This document shows positions 44,514-53,873 of a stretch of 64,000 nt of DNA, piece by piece. The notes under the pieces are model-generated. The model did no database searches and was not told the origin of the DNA. It saw nothing but the letters and a program-made list of their open reading frames with translations. Position numbers and translations under genes: made by a program. The stretch's first letter is position 1; the number at the start of each line of letters is the position of its first letter. The stretch covers positions 1 to 64,000 of the forward strand of contig DATIBC010000120.1 in assembly GCA_035457725.1 (NCBI GenBank). The letters run 5' to 3'. Origin of the DNA: DATFES01 sp035457725. Lineage in GTDB: Bacteria; Pseudomonadota; Alphaproteobacteria; CACIAM-22H2.

Positions 44514-45818
44514 TTATTGGGCCGCGAGGAAGTGATAAGCCAGGCCGAGCGCCGCGCCAGTGACAACGTACCAATGAATCGCGAAGCTGAAACGAAGCAT
44601 CGCCAACAACGCGGCCAGCGCCAAGGCGATCGATCCCCAGTCGACGCCTTGCGCGGGCAGGAAAACCTCGCGGGCGAGGAACACGCCAAGATTGAGGATG
44701 ACTCCGACGACGGCGGCGGTTATAGCGCCCAGCGCCGAGCCCAGCGCTGGGCGGTCGCCAAGCCCGGCGATATAAGGTGCGCCGGCGAGAATGAACATGA
44801 ACGACGGCAAGAACGTCACGTAGGTGGTGAGCGCGGCGCCGATGATCGCCGCCGCCGCCTGCGGCAGCCCGTCGGGATAGTTCCAGCCGGCGAAGAAACC
44901 GACATATTGCAAGACGAGAATAAGCGGTCCCGGTGTCGTTTCGGCGAGCGCCAAGCCGTTCAGCATCTCGCCGGGCGAGAGCCAGGCATAGGTTCGCACC
45001 GCCTCCTCGGCGACGTAAGGCAGCACGGCGTAGGCGCCTCCGAAGGTGACGAATGCCGCCTTGGTGAAGAGCTCGGCGACGCCGAGAAACGGTTGTGCGC
45101 CGAAAATTGCGATTGTCGACCCGACCGGGACGACCCACAGCACGACGAACACCGAGACCAGGATCGCCAGCCGCTTCATGGCGCCGGCGGTTGCCGGCGC
45201 CACGTCGGCGCCGTCACCGTTTCTTGGTCCGTGGCCGACGGTCGCGAACGGCGAATGGCCGCGTCGTCCGGCGAACCAGCCGATGGCGCCGGCGGCGATG
45301 ACGATCCACGGGAAATCGATTCCGGCCGCGAAGATCCCGAGAAACGCGGCGACCGCAAGCGCCACCGATTGCCAATTCTTGAGCGTGCGCCGGCCGATTC
45401 GCCAGACGGCATGCGCGATGATCGCGATCACCACCGGCTTCAAGCCGTAAAAGATCGCACCGACGACCGGGGTGTCGCCCTTGGCCGCGGCGATCCACGA
45501 CAAGGCGAGCAACACAAGCGCCCCCGGCAGGACGAACAGCGTCCCCGCCACCACCGCGCCAAGAATGCCGTGGAGCCGCCAGCCGATATACGCCGCGAGC
45601 TGCGTCGCCTCGGGGCCGGGCAGCAGCGTGCAGAAATTGAGTCCAAGCAGGAACGAACGCTGATCGATCCACTGGCGACGGTCGACCAGCTCGTGTTGCA
45701 TGATGGCGATCTGGCCGGCCGGTCCACCGAAGCTGATGCAACCAAGCTTGAGCCAAAATCGCAGCGCTTCGGCGAAACTTGGTTGACGCTCGAGATACGT
45801 ATTGCTGGCATCGGGCAC
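44514..45818 (-). CDS. chrA: Chromate transporter ChrA
   Basis: 434 residues, two-domain (long-chain) CHR protein. Each half has the family signature: FWLKLGCISFGGPAGQIAIM in the first and FTKAAFVTFGGAYAVLPYVA in the second, each followed by a conserved LPGPEATQLAAYIGW or TTPGPLILVLQYVGF block. Exports chromate across the inner membrane. GTG 45818 is preferred because AAGGA lies 9 bases before it; the frame extends to a TTG at 45851. It follows chrB by 29 bases. Confidence 0.95.
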   Translation of the reverse strand: MPDASNTYLERQPSFAEALRFWLKLGCISFGGPAGQIAIMQHELVDRRQWIDQRSFLLGLNFCTLLPGPEATQLAAYIGWRLHGILGAVVAGTLFVLPGALVLLALSWIAAAKGDTPVVGAIFYGLKPVVIAIIAHAVWRIGRRTLKNWQSVALAVAAFLGIFAAGIDFPWIVIAAGAIGWFAGRRGHSPFATVGHGPRNGDGADVAPATAGAMKRLAILVSVFVVLWVVPVGSTIAIFGAQPFLGVAELFTKAAFVTFGGAYAVLPYVAEEAVRTYAWLSPGEMLNGLALAETTPGPLILVLQYVGFFAGWNYPDGLPQAAAAIIGAALTTYVTFLPSFMFILAGAPYIAGLGDRPALGSALGAITAAVVGVILNLGVFLAREVFLPAQGVDWGSIALALAALLAMLRFSFAIHWYVVTGAALGLAYHFLAAQ

Positions 45819-45847
45819 GGCGGAACGTCCTTGCGCTCGAGCGGGGT

Positions 45848-46903
45848 TCAATTCTTGGTGCGGCTGGCGCGCGAAGCCGGCGGCCGGCGGCGAAAGAATT
45901 CGTAGAGATCGTCGAGCACCGCGGCGCCGCGCTCGATCCGGACCATATCGTCCTTGTGCGCGATTGAAACGCCGGCGAGGACGTTTTCGAGTCCGACGGC
46001 CTCCGGGCGCGCAAACTTGGCGTCCTTGAGATCGAGATCATGTACGATTTCGCCGATCGCCCGCAGCGCCGGATCGTCCAAGCCGGCGCGTTCGAGCAGG
46101 ACCTCGAACGTGCAACGGTCGCCTTCGTGGGTGAATTCCGCTTCGAACATGTCGAAGCGTTGCTCGCCCGCCGCCGGGCGGTACGCTTTACCCTCGACGA
46201 ACTTGAAACGCGCGCCGGGGTCGATGAAACGGCGGATCAGCCACGCGCTGGCGATGCGGTCGACGTGAATTCCCGCCCGCGTCACCCATGTCGCGTTTCG
46301 CGGCATGCCCGCCCGTTGCCGGCCGCGCGCACCTTCCTGGCGGCGCGCGTCATCGGGGCGCAAGCGACGCTCGAGCGCGGCGACTTCGACCTCGGCCACG
46401 TTGTGCGCGGGCGCGGCAAAAAAATCCAACGCCTCGGTCTCGCGCAGGCGGCGTTTGAGCCGCGTGATTTGCCCGTCGATGGCGCCGACGGCCTCGGGAT
46501 CGCGGACAGCGTCCTTGGGCAACGACGCGGCCAGATTTTGCGTTTCCTCGACGATCGCCTCGTACTCGGCAGTGCGCGCGGCGACGAACAGCCCACGGAG
46601 CTGTTCGTCGTTGAGCCCATCGATAATGCGGGCGGCGCAAATCGTGGCATCGCCGCCATCGGCGACGATCTCGCGCCGCACCCATTGGAAGTCCTCGATC
46701 GACTGGTCGTTCATCGGCAGCACATAAACCGAGTTCTTCAACGGCACGGCGCCGAGCTTCTGCAGCCGACGCCAGACTTTCACCCGAAGATAGGCCGGCT
46801 TGGGCGGGATCTGGTGAATGAGCAGCAGCCAGCCCGGCGCCTCGCCGCCGCGCACGGCCGAAGTCGGCGCGGGTTGCGATTCAGCCTCTGGGCGGCCAGC
46901 CAT
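45848..46903 (-). CDS. chrB: Chromate resistance protein ChrB
   Basis: 351 residues. The N-terminal ChrB domain (WLLLIHQIPPKPAYLRVKVW, LKNSVYVLP) is a winged-helix-like region; a coiled middle follows; the C-terminal domain has TRAGIHVDRIASAWLIRRFI, DPGARFKFV, FTHEGDRCTFEVLL and VGLENVLAGV. In Ochrobactrum ChrB acts as a chromate-sensing regulator of chrA. ATG 46903 with AGGA 8 bases before it is chosen. It overlaps the upstream ChrB-domain gene by 23 bases. Confidence 0.92.
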   Translation of the reverse strand: MAGRPEAESQPAPTSAVRGGEAPGWLLLIHQIPPKPAYLRVKVWRRLQKLGAVPLKNSVYVLPMNDQSIEDFQWVRREIVADGGDATICAARIIDGLNDEQLRGLFVAARTAEYEAIVEETQNLAASLPKDAVRDPEAVGAIDGQITRLKRRLRETEALDFFAAPAHNVAEVEVAALERRLRPDDARRQEGARGRQRAGMPRNATWVTRAGIHVDRIASAWLIRRFIDPGARFKFVEGKAYRPAAGEQRFDMFEAEFTHEGDRCTFEVLLERAGLDDPALRAIGEIVHDLDLKDAKFARPEAVGLENVLAGVSIAHKDDMVRIERGAAVLDDLYEFFRRRPPASRASRTKN

Positions 46904-47333
46904 GTGCTTCGTCCTGGCACGATCGGCACCACGCATAAAGGGCATCGTACATCACAAGCCCGTGCCGCAGCATCTCATGATCGTCGGTAAAGACGGCCGA
47001 CAACCCGAGCGAAATCGCGAGCAAGCCGGGAGCTTGCGGCGCCAGCTCGAGTCGCGACGTGTCGGCGCCGCGGATGATGATCGCCATCTGGTCCAGCGCC
47101 TTGTCTTCCAGCCGGTACTTCTTGAGGAAGGCGTCGAAGCTGCACAGCGGTCCATCGTGCGATAGCTCGACACCGGGAACGTCGTAGGGCGTGGCCCCGG
47201 TGTGCTTCGCCTCGTTCAGCACCTTATCGGCAGCGACGAACAGGAATTCAGGCGATCGGTCGATGAATCGGTCGATCAGCCAGGGGCAAGCGATGCGGTC
47301 GATCTTGGGTCGTTCGCGGGTGATCCATTTCAT
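46881..47333 (-). CDS. Stand-alone ChrB C-terminal-domain protein
   Basis: 150 residues matching only the C-terminal half of ChrB: TRERPKIDRIACPWLIDRFI, DRSPEFLFVAADKVL, LSHDGPLCSFDAFLKKY, GLSAVFTDDHEMLRHG. It is a paralog of the ChrB domain next door, and such single-domain forms are common in chromate clusters. No DNA-binding part is present. A role in sensing or detoxification is inferred from position. Confidence 0.88.
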   Translation of the reverse strand: MKWITRERPKIDRIACPWLIDRFIDRSPEFLFVAADKVLNEAKHTGATPYDVPGVELSHDGPLCSFDAFLKKYRLEDKALDQMAIIIRGADTSRLELAPQAPGLLAISLGLSAVFTDDHEMLRHGLVMYDALYAWCRSCQDEAHGWPPRG

Positions 47334-47361
47334 GGCTGGGTTTCCTTGCTGTGCGTCGGTT

Positions 47362-48306
47362 TCACTTCGAAGCGGTACGGGGCATGGTGGGGCCAGCCAG
47401 CGCGCGCCACGCGGCGATGCCGCCGGCTAGGTGGCGCGCGTCAATGCCGCGGGCTCGCAACGCTAGGGTTACGTCCTGGCTGACGTTGTGTCCGTAGACG
47501 CAATAAACGACCACCGGGCGATCCTTCGGCAGGGAATCGGCCCAGCTTTCGACGCACTCAGGCTCGCGCCATTCCGCGCCGCGGATCATCTCGGTATCGG
47601 CCCCATGCGCCTGTCGCCGCCGGACGTCGAGCAGCAGCAGGTCGCGCCCTATGCGCTCGACTTCGCCGCGAAGCTCTTCGGGGGTGATCGCCGTGGCGCC
47701 TTCGTTGGTCGCCACGCGGTCAGCCGCCTGCTCGAAGCGGCGCGCCACGGCGGACCAATCGATATTGCGCATGAACGCCTCGACATAGGCCTCGGCGCGA
47801 GCGCCGAAGTCGATGTGGTAGGCGTGCTCATACATGTCGAGGGCCAGGATCGGCGCGCCATCGGCGAGCGAATGACCGTGATCCGATGCCCACTGGTTGA
47901 TCAACCGCCCGTCGCGCCGCGAACGACACAGAACGACCCAGCCCGAGCCACCGGCAAGCGCCTTGCCCATTGACATGAATTCGGCACGCCAACGTTCGAC
48001 GCCACCAAAGTCCCTTTCGAGCGCCCGGGCGATCTCGCCCGTAGGCGCTCCGGACCCGCCGAGGCTGTCGAAGTAAACCTCGTGGAGCAGGGCCGAATTG
48101 GCGGCCATCAGCTCTTCGCGCTTGAGGCCGTTGATCACGAAGCCTGGCGTCGTGGTGAAGTCAAGCTTCGCCAACTCGGCGGCGAGCACGTTCGAACGCC
48201 GCACCGCTCCGCCGTAATTGTTCACGTAGTGGCTGACGATCAACCGCTCCGACAGTCCGTCGAGTTCGGCGGGCGTCACATTGAGCGGGCGAATTTCGTA
48301 ACGCAT
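47362..48306 (-). CDS. Fe/Mn superoxide dismutase fused to a rhodanese domain
   Basis: 314 residues. About 1-205 is an iron/manganese superoxide dismutase with metal ligands in IVSHYVNNYGG, LLHEVYFDSLGG and DMYEHAYHIDFG. About 209-314 is a rhodanese domain with ITPEELRGEVERIG, LLLLDVRR and active Cys in VVVYCVYGHNVSQDV. Reduction of chromate makes superoxide, so removing it next to chrBA is sensible; the rhodanese part could handle sulfane sulfur. First gene of the chr-mnh block behind the promoter at 48355-48392. Confidence 0.92.
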   Translation of the reverse strand: MRYEIRPLNVTPAELDGLSERLIVSHYVNNYGGAVRRSNVLAAELAKLDFTTTPGFVINGLKREELMAANSALLHEVYFDSLGGSGAPTGEIARALERDFGGVERWRAEFMSMGKALAGGSGWVVLCRSRRDGRLINQWASDHGHSLADGAPILALDMYEHAYHIDFGARAEAYVEAFMRNIDWSAVARRFEQAADRVATNEGATAITPEELRGEVERIGRDLLLLDVRRRQAHGADTEMIRGAEWREPECVESWADSLPKDRPVVVYCVYGHNVSQDVTLALRARGIDARHLAGGIAAWRALAGPTMPRTASK

Positions 48307-48354
48307 GGCGGTTCTAATTCCTGATAAAGCCGTATCAAATGGCGATACAGGCGT

Positions 48355-48392
48355 TTCATATCACCGCCTAATAAATGATTCAAGTGAATCAT
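48355..48392 (-). promoter_or_regulatory. Promoter with an operator-like palindrome for the chromate block
   Basis: On the minus strand, TTGAAT (plus-strand 48378-48383) and TATGAA (48355-48360) are separated by 17 bases: a good -35/-10 pair. The -35 lies inside the dyad ATGATTCA-AG-TGAATCAT (48375-48392), 8 perfect bases per arm, so a bound regulator would block polymerase. ChrB is the obvious candidate regulator, by context only. Confidence 0.7.
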
Positions 48393-48502
48393 TCATCTGA
48401 TACAGATTTTATGAATCGGATCTGTTCGGCGCGCCAAAACGACTTCGCCCCCGCCAACCTCTTGGCGAGAATTAAACTTTCAAATCAAGTAGTTATCAGC
48501 GT

Positions 48503-48976
48503 CTATCGGAAGCGAACGCGAATGATTTCGTAGGCTTTGGATCCGCGTGGGGTCGTAACTTCGATGCTGTCGCCGGTCTGCTTGCCGATCAAGGCGCGGG
48601 CCAGCGGTGAAGTGATCGACAGCTTGCCGCTCTCGACCGCCGCCTCCTCGGGGCCGACGATCTGATACGTCGATTTTTCGTCGGTATCGACGTCGGCGAG
48701 CGTCACCTTGGCGCCGAACTTGATCACCTTGCCCGACAGCTTGGAGACGTCGATGACCTCGGCGCGGGCGATCTTGTCCTCGAGTTCGGCGACACGACCT
48801 TCGATGAAGCTCTGCCGTTCGCGCGCGGCGTGGTACTCGGCGTTTTCCGACAAATCGCCGTGATCGCGCGCCTCTGCGATCGACCGAATAACCGCTGGCC
48901 GTTCGATGGTCTTGAGATGCTTGAGCTCCGCCTCAAGGCGCTCATAACCGGGACGGGTCATTGGGATTCGGTCCAT
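48503..48976 (-). CDS. greA: Transcription elongation factor GreA
   Basis: 157 residues, full length. The N-terminal coiled coil carries the acidic tip in GDLSENAEYHAARERQ; the C-terminal FKBP-like domain has YQIVGPEEAAVESGKLSI and SPLARALIGKQTGDSIEV. It rescues backtracked RNA polymerase by stimulating transcript cleavage. ATG 48976 with AGAAGG 9 bases before it is used. It lies 85 bases after carB, in the order carA-carB-greA common in Rhodospirillales-like genomes. Confidence 0.96.
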   Translation of the reverse strand: MDRIPMTRPGYERLEAELKHLKTIERPAVIRSIAEARDHGDLSENAEYHAARERQSFIEGRVAELEDKIARAEVIDVSKLSGKVIKFGAKVTLADVDTDEKSTYQIVGPEEAAVESGKLSITSPLARALIGKQTGDSIEVTTPRGSKAYEIIRVRFR

Positions 48977-49061
48977 TACGAACAACCTTCTACTTCCGGA
49001 TCAGGGCCCGAGTCGCCAGGGGCACCAACCCGACTCTTGCTGCCTGCCGTGACATGAAAAT

Positions 49062-52000
49062 TCAGAACGACGTCCTAAAATACGACTGCAATGGAGCGAC
49101 TTCAAGGCTACCCGACCGCAGCGCCTGGATCGCTTCGACCGAAGCGCGAATGCCAGCCACCGTGGTGTAGTAGGGAATGTTTCCTAATAGCGCCGTCTCG
49201 CGCAGACTGAAGCTGTCGGCGACGGCCTGGGCACCCTCGCTGGTGTTGAAAACGAGGTGAACGTCGCCGTTCTTCATCGCATCGACGACGTGCGGCCGGC
49301 CCTCGAGGACTTTGTTGACGACCGTCACCTCGAGCCCGGAACGCCGCAAGTATTCGGCCGTTCCGCGGGTGGCGAGCAGCTTGAAGCCCATCGCGACCAG
49401 CCGACGCGATGGGACGACCATCGCGTCTTTGTCACGGTCCTTGACTGAGATGAACACGGTGCCGGCAAGCGGCAGATTGGAATTGGCGCCGAGTTGGGCT
49501 TTGGCGAAGGCGTGGGCGAAGTCGGTGTCGAGCCCCATCACCTCGCCGGTCGATTTCATCTCCGGGCCAAGGATGACATCAGTGCCGGGAAACCGGGTAA
49601 AGGGGAAAACCGCCTCCTTGACCGCGACATGACCCCGCTCGATCGCCGCCAGAGCAAAGCTGGCGAGACGCTCGCCGGCCATGACGCGCGCCGCGATCTT
49701 GGCGATCGCCACCCCCGTCGCCTTGGCGACGAAGGGCACGGTGCGCGAGGCGCGTGGATTGACCTCGAGGATATAAACCTCGCCATCCTTGACCGCATAT
49801 TGCGCATTCATCAGGCCGACGACATCGAGGCCGCGCGCGAGCCGTTCGGTCTGCCGGGCAATTTCCGCGACGGTGGACGCCGCCAATGAATACGGCGGTA
49901 GCGAGCACGCCGAATCGCCCGAATGAATCCCGGCCTCTTCGATATGCTCCATGATGCCCGCGACGTGCACGGTGTCGCGGTCGGCGACAGCGTCGACGTC
50001 GACCTCGATTGCATCTTGCAGATACGAGTCGATCAACACCGGATTCTTACCCGACACGCGGACCGCCTCGGAGATATAGGCGCGCAACGCCTCGACATCG
50101 TGGACGATCTTCATCGCCCGGCCGCCGAGGACGTAGGACGGACGCAGCAACACCGGATAGCCGATCGCCGCTGCGACGCGCTCGGCCTCGGCGAGCGAGA
50201 AGGCGGTTCCATTGGCCGGCTGTTTCAGGCCAAGTCGCGCCAGCAGATCTTGGAAGCGGTAGCGATCTTCGGCGATGTCGATGGCGTCCGAAGACGTGCC
50301 GAGAATCGATATATCCGCTTCGTGCAACGCCCCGGCGAGCTTCAGCGGCGTCTGGCCGCCGAATTGCACGATGACGCCGGCAACCCGGCCGTTCGATTGT
50401 TCGCGCCGTACGATCTCGAGTACGTCTTCGGCGGTGAGCGGCTCGAAATACAGCCGATCCGACGTGTCATAGTCGGTCGAGACCGTCTCGGGATTGCAAT
50501 TGACCATGATGGTCTCGTATCCGGCCTCGCGAAGCGCGTAGACGGCGTGCACGCAGCAATAGTCGAACTCGATCCCTTGTCCGATGCGATTGGGTCCGCC
50601 GCCAAGGATGATCACCTTGTCGCGCGCCGTGGCATCGTCCTCGCTCTCCGGGACGCTCAGCCCATCACCCTCGTAGGTCGAGTACATGTAAGGGGTGAGC
50701 GAGGCGAACTCGGCGGCGCAGGTATCGATGCGCTTGTAGACCGGGCGTACGCCAATGGCGCGTCGCCGATCCGCCACCTCCTTCTCGCTGGCGCCGGCCA
50801 GTTGGCCGAGCCTTGCGTCGCTGAATCCCATCTTCTTCAGCCGCACCCAGCCCGGGCCATCGACAGGGAGGCCGGCCGCGCGCACCGCCGCTTCGGCGCG
50901 GACGATCACCTCGATGCGCTCGAGGAACCATTTGTCGTAACGGCACGCGGCGTGAATTTCCGCCACGCTCAGCCCGAACCGCAGGGCCTGGGCGATGGTG
51001 AGGATGCGATCGGGGGTCGGGCGGGCCAACGCGGCGCGGATCGCGTCCTTGTTGGCGCCGCCCGCCGCATCGGCGATGTCGATTTCGTCGAGGCCGGTGA
51101 GGCCGGTCTCGAGCGAGCGCAGCGCCTTCTGCAGCGACTCCTCGAACGTACGGCCGATCGCCATCGCCTCGCCGACCGATTTCATCGCCGTTGTCAGCAG
51201 TGCCGGCGTGCCGGGAAACTTCTCGAAGGCGAAGCGCGGCATCTTGGTGACGACATAGTCGATCGTCGGCTCGAAAGAGGCCGGCGTCACTCCCGTGATG
51301 TCGTTGGCCAGCTCGTCGAGCGTATAGCCGACGGCAAGCCGAGCGGCGACCTTGGCGATCGGAAAGCCGGTCGCCTTCGAGGCCAGCGCCGAGCTTCGCG
51401 AAACCCGCGGGTTCATTTCGATGACGACCAGCCGGCCGGTTTCGGGATCGACCGCGAACTGAACGTTCGAGCCGCCGGTATCGACGCCGATCTCGCGCAA
51501 GCATGCGATCGACGCGTCGCGCATGATCTGAAATTCTTTGTCGGTAAGCGTCAGCGCCGGCGCCACGGTGATACTGTCGCCGGTGTGGATCCCCATTGGA
51601 TCGACGTTCTCGATCGAGCAGACGATGATGCAATTGTCGGCGCGGTCGCGCACGACCTCCATCTCGTACTCCTTCCAGCCGAGCACCGATTCCTCGACCA
51701 GCGCCGAGCCGACCGGCGAGGCGCGCAGCCCACCGGCGACCACCTTCTCGTATTCTTCGACATTGTATGCGACACCGCCGCCGGTGCCGCCCAACGTGAA
51801 TGATGGGCGGATGATCGCCGGCAGGCCGACGAAATCGAGCGCCGCGCGGGCCTCGGCGATGCTGGTGACCAGTCTCGAGCGCGGGCACTCGAGGCCGATA
51901 CGCTCCATCGCCTCGCGGAACAACAGGCGGTCCTCGGCCTTGGCGATCGCCTCGCGCGTCGCGCCGATCAGCTCGACGCCATGACGATCGAGCACGCCCT

Positions 52001-52313
52001 GATCGGCGAGGCGCATCGCCGTGTTGAGCGCGGTCTGTCCGCCCATCGTCGCCAGCAACGCGTCGGGCCGCTCCTTGGCGATGATCTTGCCGACGATCTC
52101 CGGGGTGATGGGTTCGACATATGTGGCGTCGGCGAGGCTCGGATCGGTCATGATCGTCGCCGGGTTCGAATTGACCAAAATGATCCGGTAGCCCTCGGCG
52201 CGCAGCGCTTTGCACGCCTGCGCGCCCGAATAGTCGAACTCGCAGGCCTGACCGATGATGATCGGACCAGCGCCGACGATCAAAATCGATTCGATGTCGG
52301 TGCGCCTAGGCAT
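49062..52313 (-). CDS. carB: Carbamoyl-phosphate synthase large subunit
   Basis: 1083 residues, standard length. Two homologous halves, each with ATP-grasp sites: ILIVGAGPIIIGQACEFDYSG at the start of the first and ILGGGPNRIGQGIEFDYC-type at the start of the second, plus EMNPRVSRSSALASKATG and EVNPRASRTVPFVAKATG. A C-terminal MGS-like allosteric domain (FISVKDRDKD, GTAEYLRRSG) ends it. Makes carbamoyl phosphate for arginine and pyrimidines with CarA. It starts 132 bases after carA; ATG 52313 begins the conserved MPRRTDIESILIVGAG. Confidence 0.97.
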   Translation of the reverse strand: MPRRTDIESILIVGAGPIIIGQACEFDYSGAQACKALRAEGYRIILVNSNPATIMTDPSLADATYVEPITPEIVGKIIAKERPDALLATMGGQTALNTAMRLADQGVLDRHGVELIGATREAIAKAEDRLLFREAMERIGLECPRSRLVTSIAEARAALDFVGLPAIIRPSFTLGGTGGGVAYNVEEYEKVVAGGLRASPVGSALVEESVLGWKEYEMEVVRDRADNCIIVCSIENVDPMGIHTGDSITVAPALTLTDKEFQIMRDASIACLREIGVDTGGSNVQFAVDPETGRLVVIEMNPRVSRSSALASKATGFPIAKVAARLAVGYTLDELANDITGVTPASFEPTIDYVVTKMPRFAFEKFPGTPALLTTAMKSVGEAMAIGRTFEESLQKALRSLETGLTGLDEIDIADAAGGANKDAIRAALARPTPDRILTIAQALRFGLSVAEIHAACRYDKWFLERIEVIVRAEAAVRAAGLPVDGPGWVRLKKMGFSDARLGQLAGASEKEVADRRRAIGVRPVYKRIDTCAAEFASLTPYMYSTYEGDGLSVPESEDDATARDKVIILGGGPNRIGQGIEFDYCCVHAVYALREAGYETIMVNCNPETVSTDYDTSDRLYFEPLTAEDVLEIVRREQSNGRVAGVIVQFGGQTPLKLAGALHEADISILGTSSDAIDIAEDRYRFQDLLARLGLKQPANGTAFSLAEAERVAAAIGYPVLLRPSYVLGGRAMKIVHDVEALRAYISEAVRVSGKNPVLIDSYLQDAIEVDVDAVADRDTVHVAGIMEHIEEAGIHSGDSACSLPPYSLAASTVAEIARQTERLARGLDVVGLMNAQYAVKDGEVYILEVNPRASRTVPFVAKATGVAIAKIAARVMAGERLASFALAAIERGHVAVKEAVFPFTRFPGTDVILGPEMKSTGEVMGLDTDFAHAFAKAQLGANSNLPLAGTVFISVKDRDKDAMVVPSRRLVAMGFKLLATRGTAEYLRRSGLEVTVVNKVLEGRPHVVDAMKNGDVHLVFNTSEGAQAVADSFSLRETALLGNIPYYTTVAGIRASVEAIQALRSGSLEVAPLQSYFRTSF

Positions 52314-52445
52314 CGTCGATTCGCCTGCACGAAGCGACTTGCGCGGAGCGTCTGACGCTGCGCCAAAGATGTCCAGGCACGCGCGCGCTCCCCGCAGGCA
52401 TGGCGCATGACGTGGCCTGCGGCGCAAAGATCGGCCAAGGGCGGA

Positions 52446-53636
52446 TCATTTCTTCATCGCCGCCACGAACCGCTCGAAGAGGTAGTGGCTGTCGTGCGGG
52501 CCCGGCGAGGCTTCTGGATGGTACTGCACGGAGAACACTGGACGGCCCTTGGACTTGAGCCCTTCGTTGGTGCCGTCGAACAGCGATACGTGCGTCGCCT
52601 CGAGGCCGTCGGGAAACGACTCGGGTACGACGACGAACCCATGATTCTGCGAAGTGATCTCTACCTTGCCGGTGGCGAGGTCCTTGACCGGATGATTGGC
52701 GCCACGGTGACCGCGCGCGAGCTTTTCGGTGCGCGCGCCGAGCGCCAGGGCCAAGAGCTGATGGCCGAGGCAAATGCCGAAGACCGGCAGCTGGACGTTC
52801 TTGAGCAGTTGGCGAAGCGTCGGCACGGCATAAACGCCGGTCGCCGCTGGATCCCCGGGTCCGTTCGACAGGAAGACGCCGTCGGGATCATGCCGAAGAA
52901 TATCGTCGGCGCTGGCCGTCGCCGGCACCACCGTGACCTTGCAGCCGAGCGACGCCAGACAGCGGAGAATATTGCGCTTCGCACCATAGTCGACGGCGAC
53001 GACGCGATACTTGGGCGCCGCCAGCCGGCCGTACCCGGCGCCCAGCGTCCATTTGGTTTCGTCCCAGCTGTAGGTCTGACGGCAGGTGACCTCCAGCGCA
53101 AGGTCCATTCCCTCAAGCCCTGGCCATGCCGCGGCCTTGGCGTGCAGCGCCTCGATGTCGAGCCGACCGTCAAGATCATGGCAGAGCGCGCCGTTGGGCG
53201 GACCGTTGTCGCGGATGCGGCGCGCCAGGGCGCGGGTATCCAGGCCGCCGATGCCGACTAGATTGTGGGCGGCGAGCCACGCATTTAGATGCCGCGTGGC
53301 GCGAAAATTCGCCGGCTCGGTGATATCGGCTCGCAGCACCAGCCCGCGCGCCGCCGGGATTGTCGTCTCGATGTCTTCGTCATTGGCGCCGACATTGCCA
53401 ATGTGTGGAAAAGTGAAAGTGATGATCTGCCCGGCATACGAGGGATCGGTGAGAATCTCCTGATATCCGGTCATCGAAGTGTTGAAGCAGACTTCGCCGA
53501 CCGTCGTGCCTGTCGCGCCGATGCCCATGCCCCAATAGACGGTGCCGTCGCCGAGAACCAACGCCGCCGTCGCGCCCGGCGGGCGCGGGGCGCGTCTGAC
53601 GGCCGACTGGCCTGGTACAGGGGCGTCGGGGTTCAT
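52446..53636 (-). CDS. carA: Carbamoyl-phosphate synthase small (glutaminase) subunit
   Basis: 396 residues. N-terminal CarA domain (VGEVCFNTSMTGYQEILTDP, ITFTFPHIGNVG), then a class I glutamine amidotransferase: nucleophile Cys in LPVFGICLGHQLLALALG, and the catalytic His/Glu in VQYHPEASPGPHD. Supplies ammonia from glutamine to CarB. ATG 53636 is used; an in-frame ATG at 53657 is possible. Divergent from yqeY over a 237-base AT-rich gap that should hold both promoters. Confidence 0.97.
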   Translation of the reverse strand: MNPDAPVPGQSAVRRAPRPPGATAALVLGDGTVYWGMGIGATGTTVGEVCFNTSMTGYQEILTDPSYAGQIITFTFPHIGNVGANDEDIETTIPAARGLVLRADITEPANFRATRHLNAWLAAHNLVGIGGLDTRALARRIRDNGPPNGALCHDLDGRLDIEALHAKAAAWPGLEGMDLALEVTCRQTYSWDETKWTLGAGYGRLAAPKYRVVAVDYGAKRNILRCLASLGCKVTVVPATASADDILRHDPDGVFLSNGPGDPAATGVYAVPTLRQLLKNVQLPVFGICLGHQLLALALGARTEKLARGHRGANHPVKDLATGKVEITSQNHGFVVVPESFPDGLEATHVSLFDGTNEGLKSKGRPVFSVQYHPEASPGPHDSHYLFERFVAAMKK

Positions 53637-53873
53637 CGCTCCACCAACCTCATGCACGCGCGGGCAGGAAAAACCCCGGCGGCGGTCATTTGCATCGCCT
53701 GCAGCCGGGGGCGAAATCGATCGCGTGCGGCTATTACGGCACCGAGCGGTTCAGCGTCAAGCGATTAATCAAGAAAAATAATCTGTTAAATCAATACGTT
53801 ATACTCGAAATCGCGATTGCCTTCGGGAGCTCTTTGGAGTAGCTTTGCCGCTTTCCCAGACATCGGTGACACC

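Noticed and set aside
49923..51803. Long plus-strand open frame (626 codons) opposite carB
   Set aside because: Antisense shadow of carB with Arg/Asp/His-rich composition and no domain.
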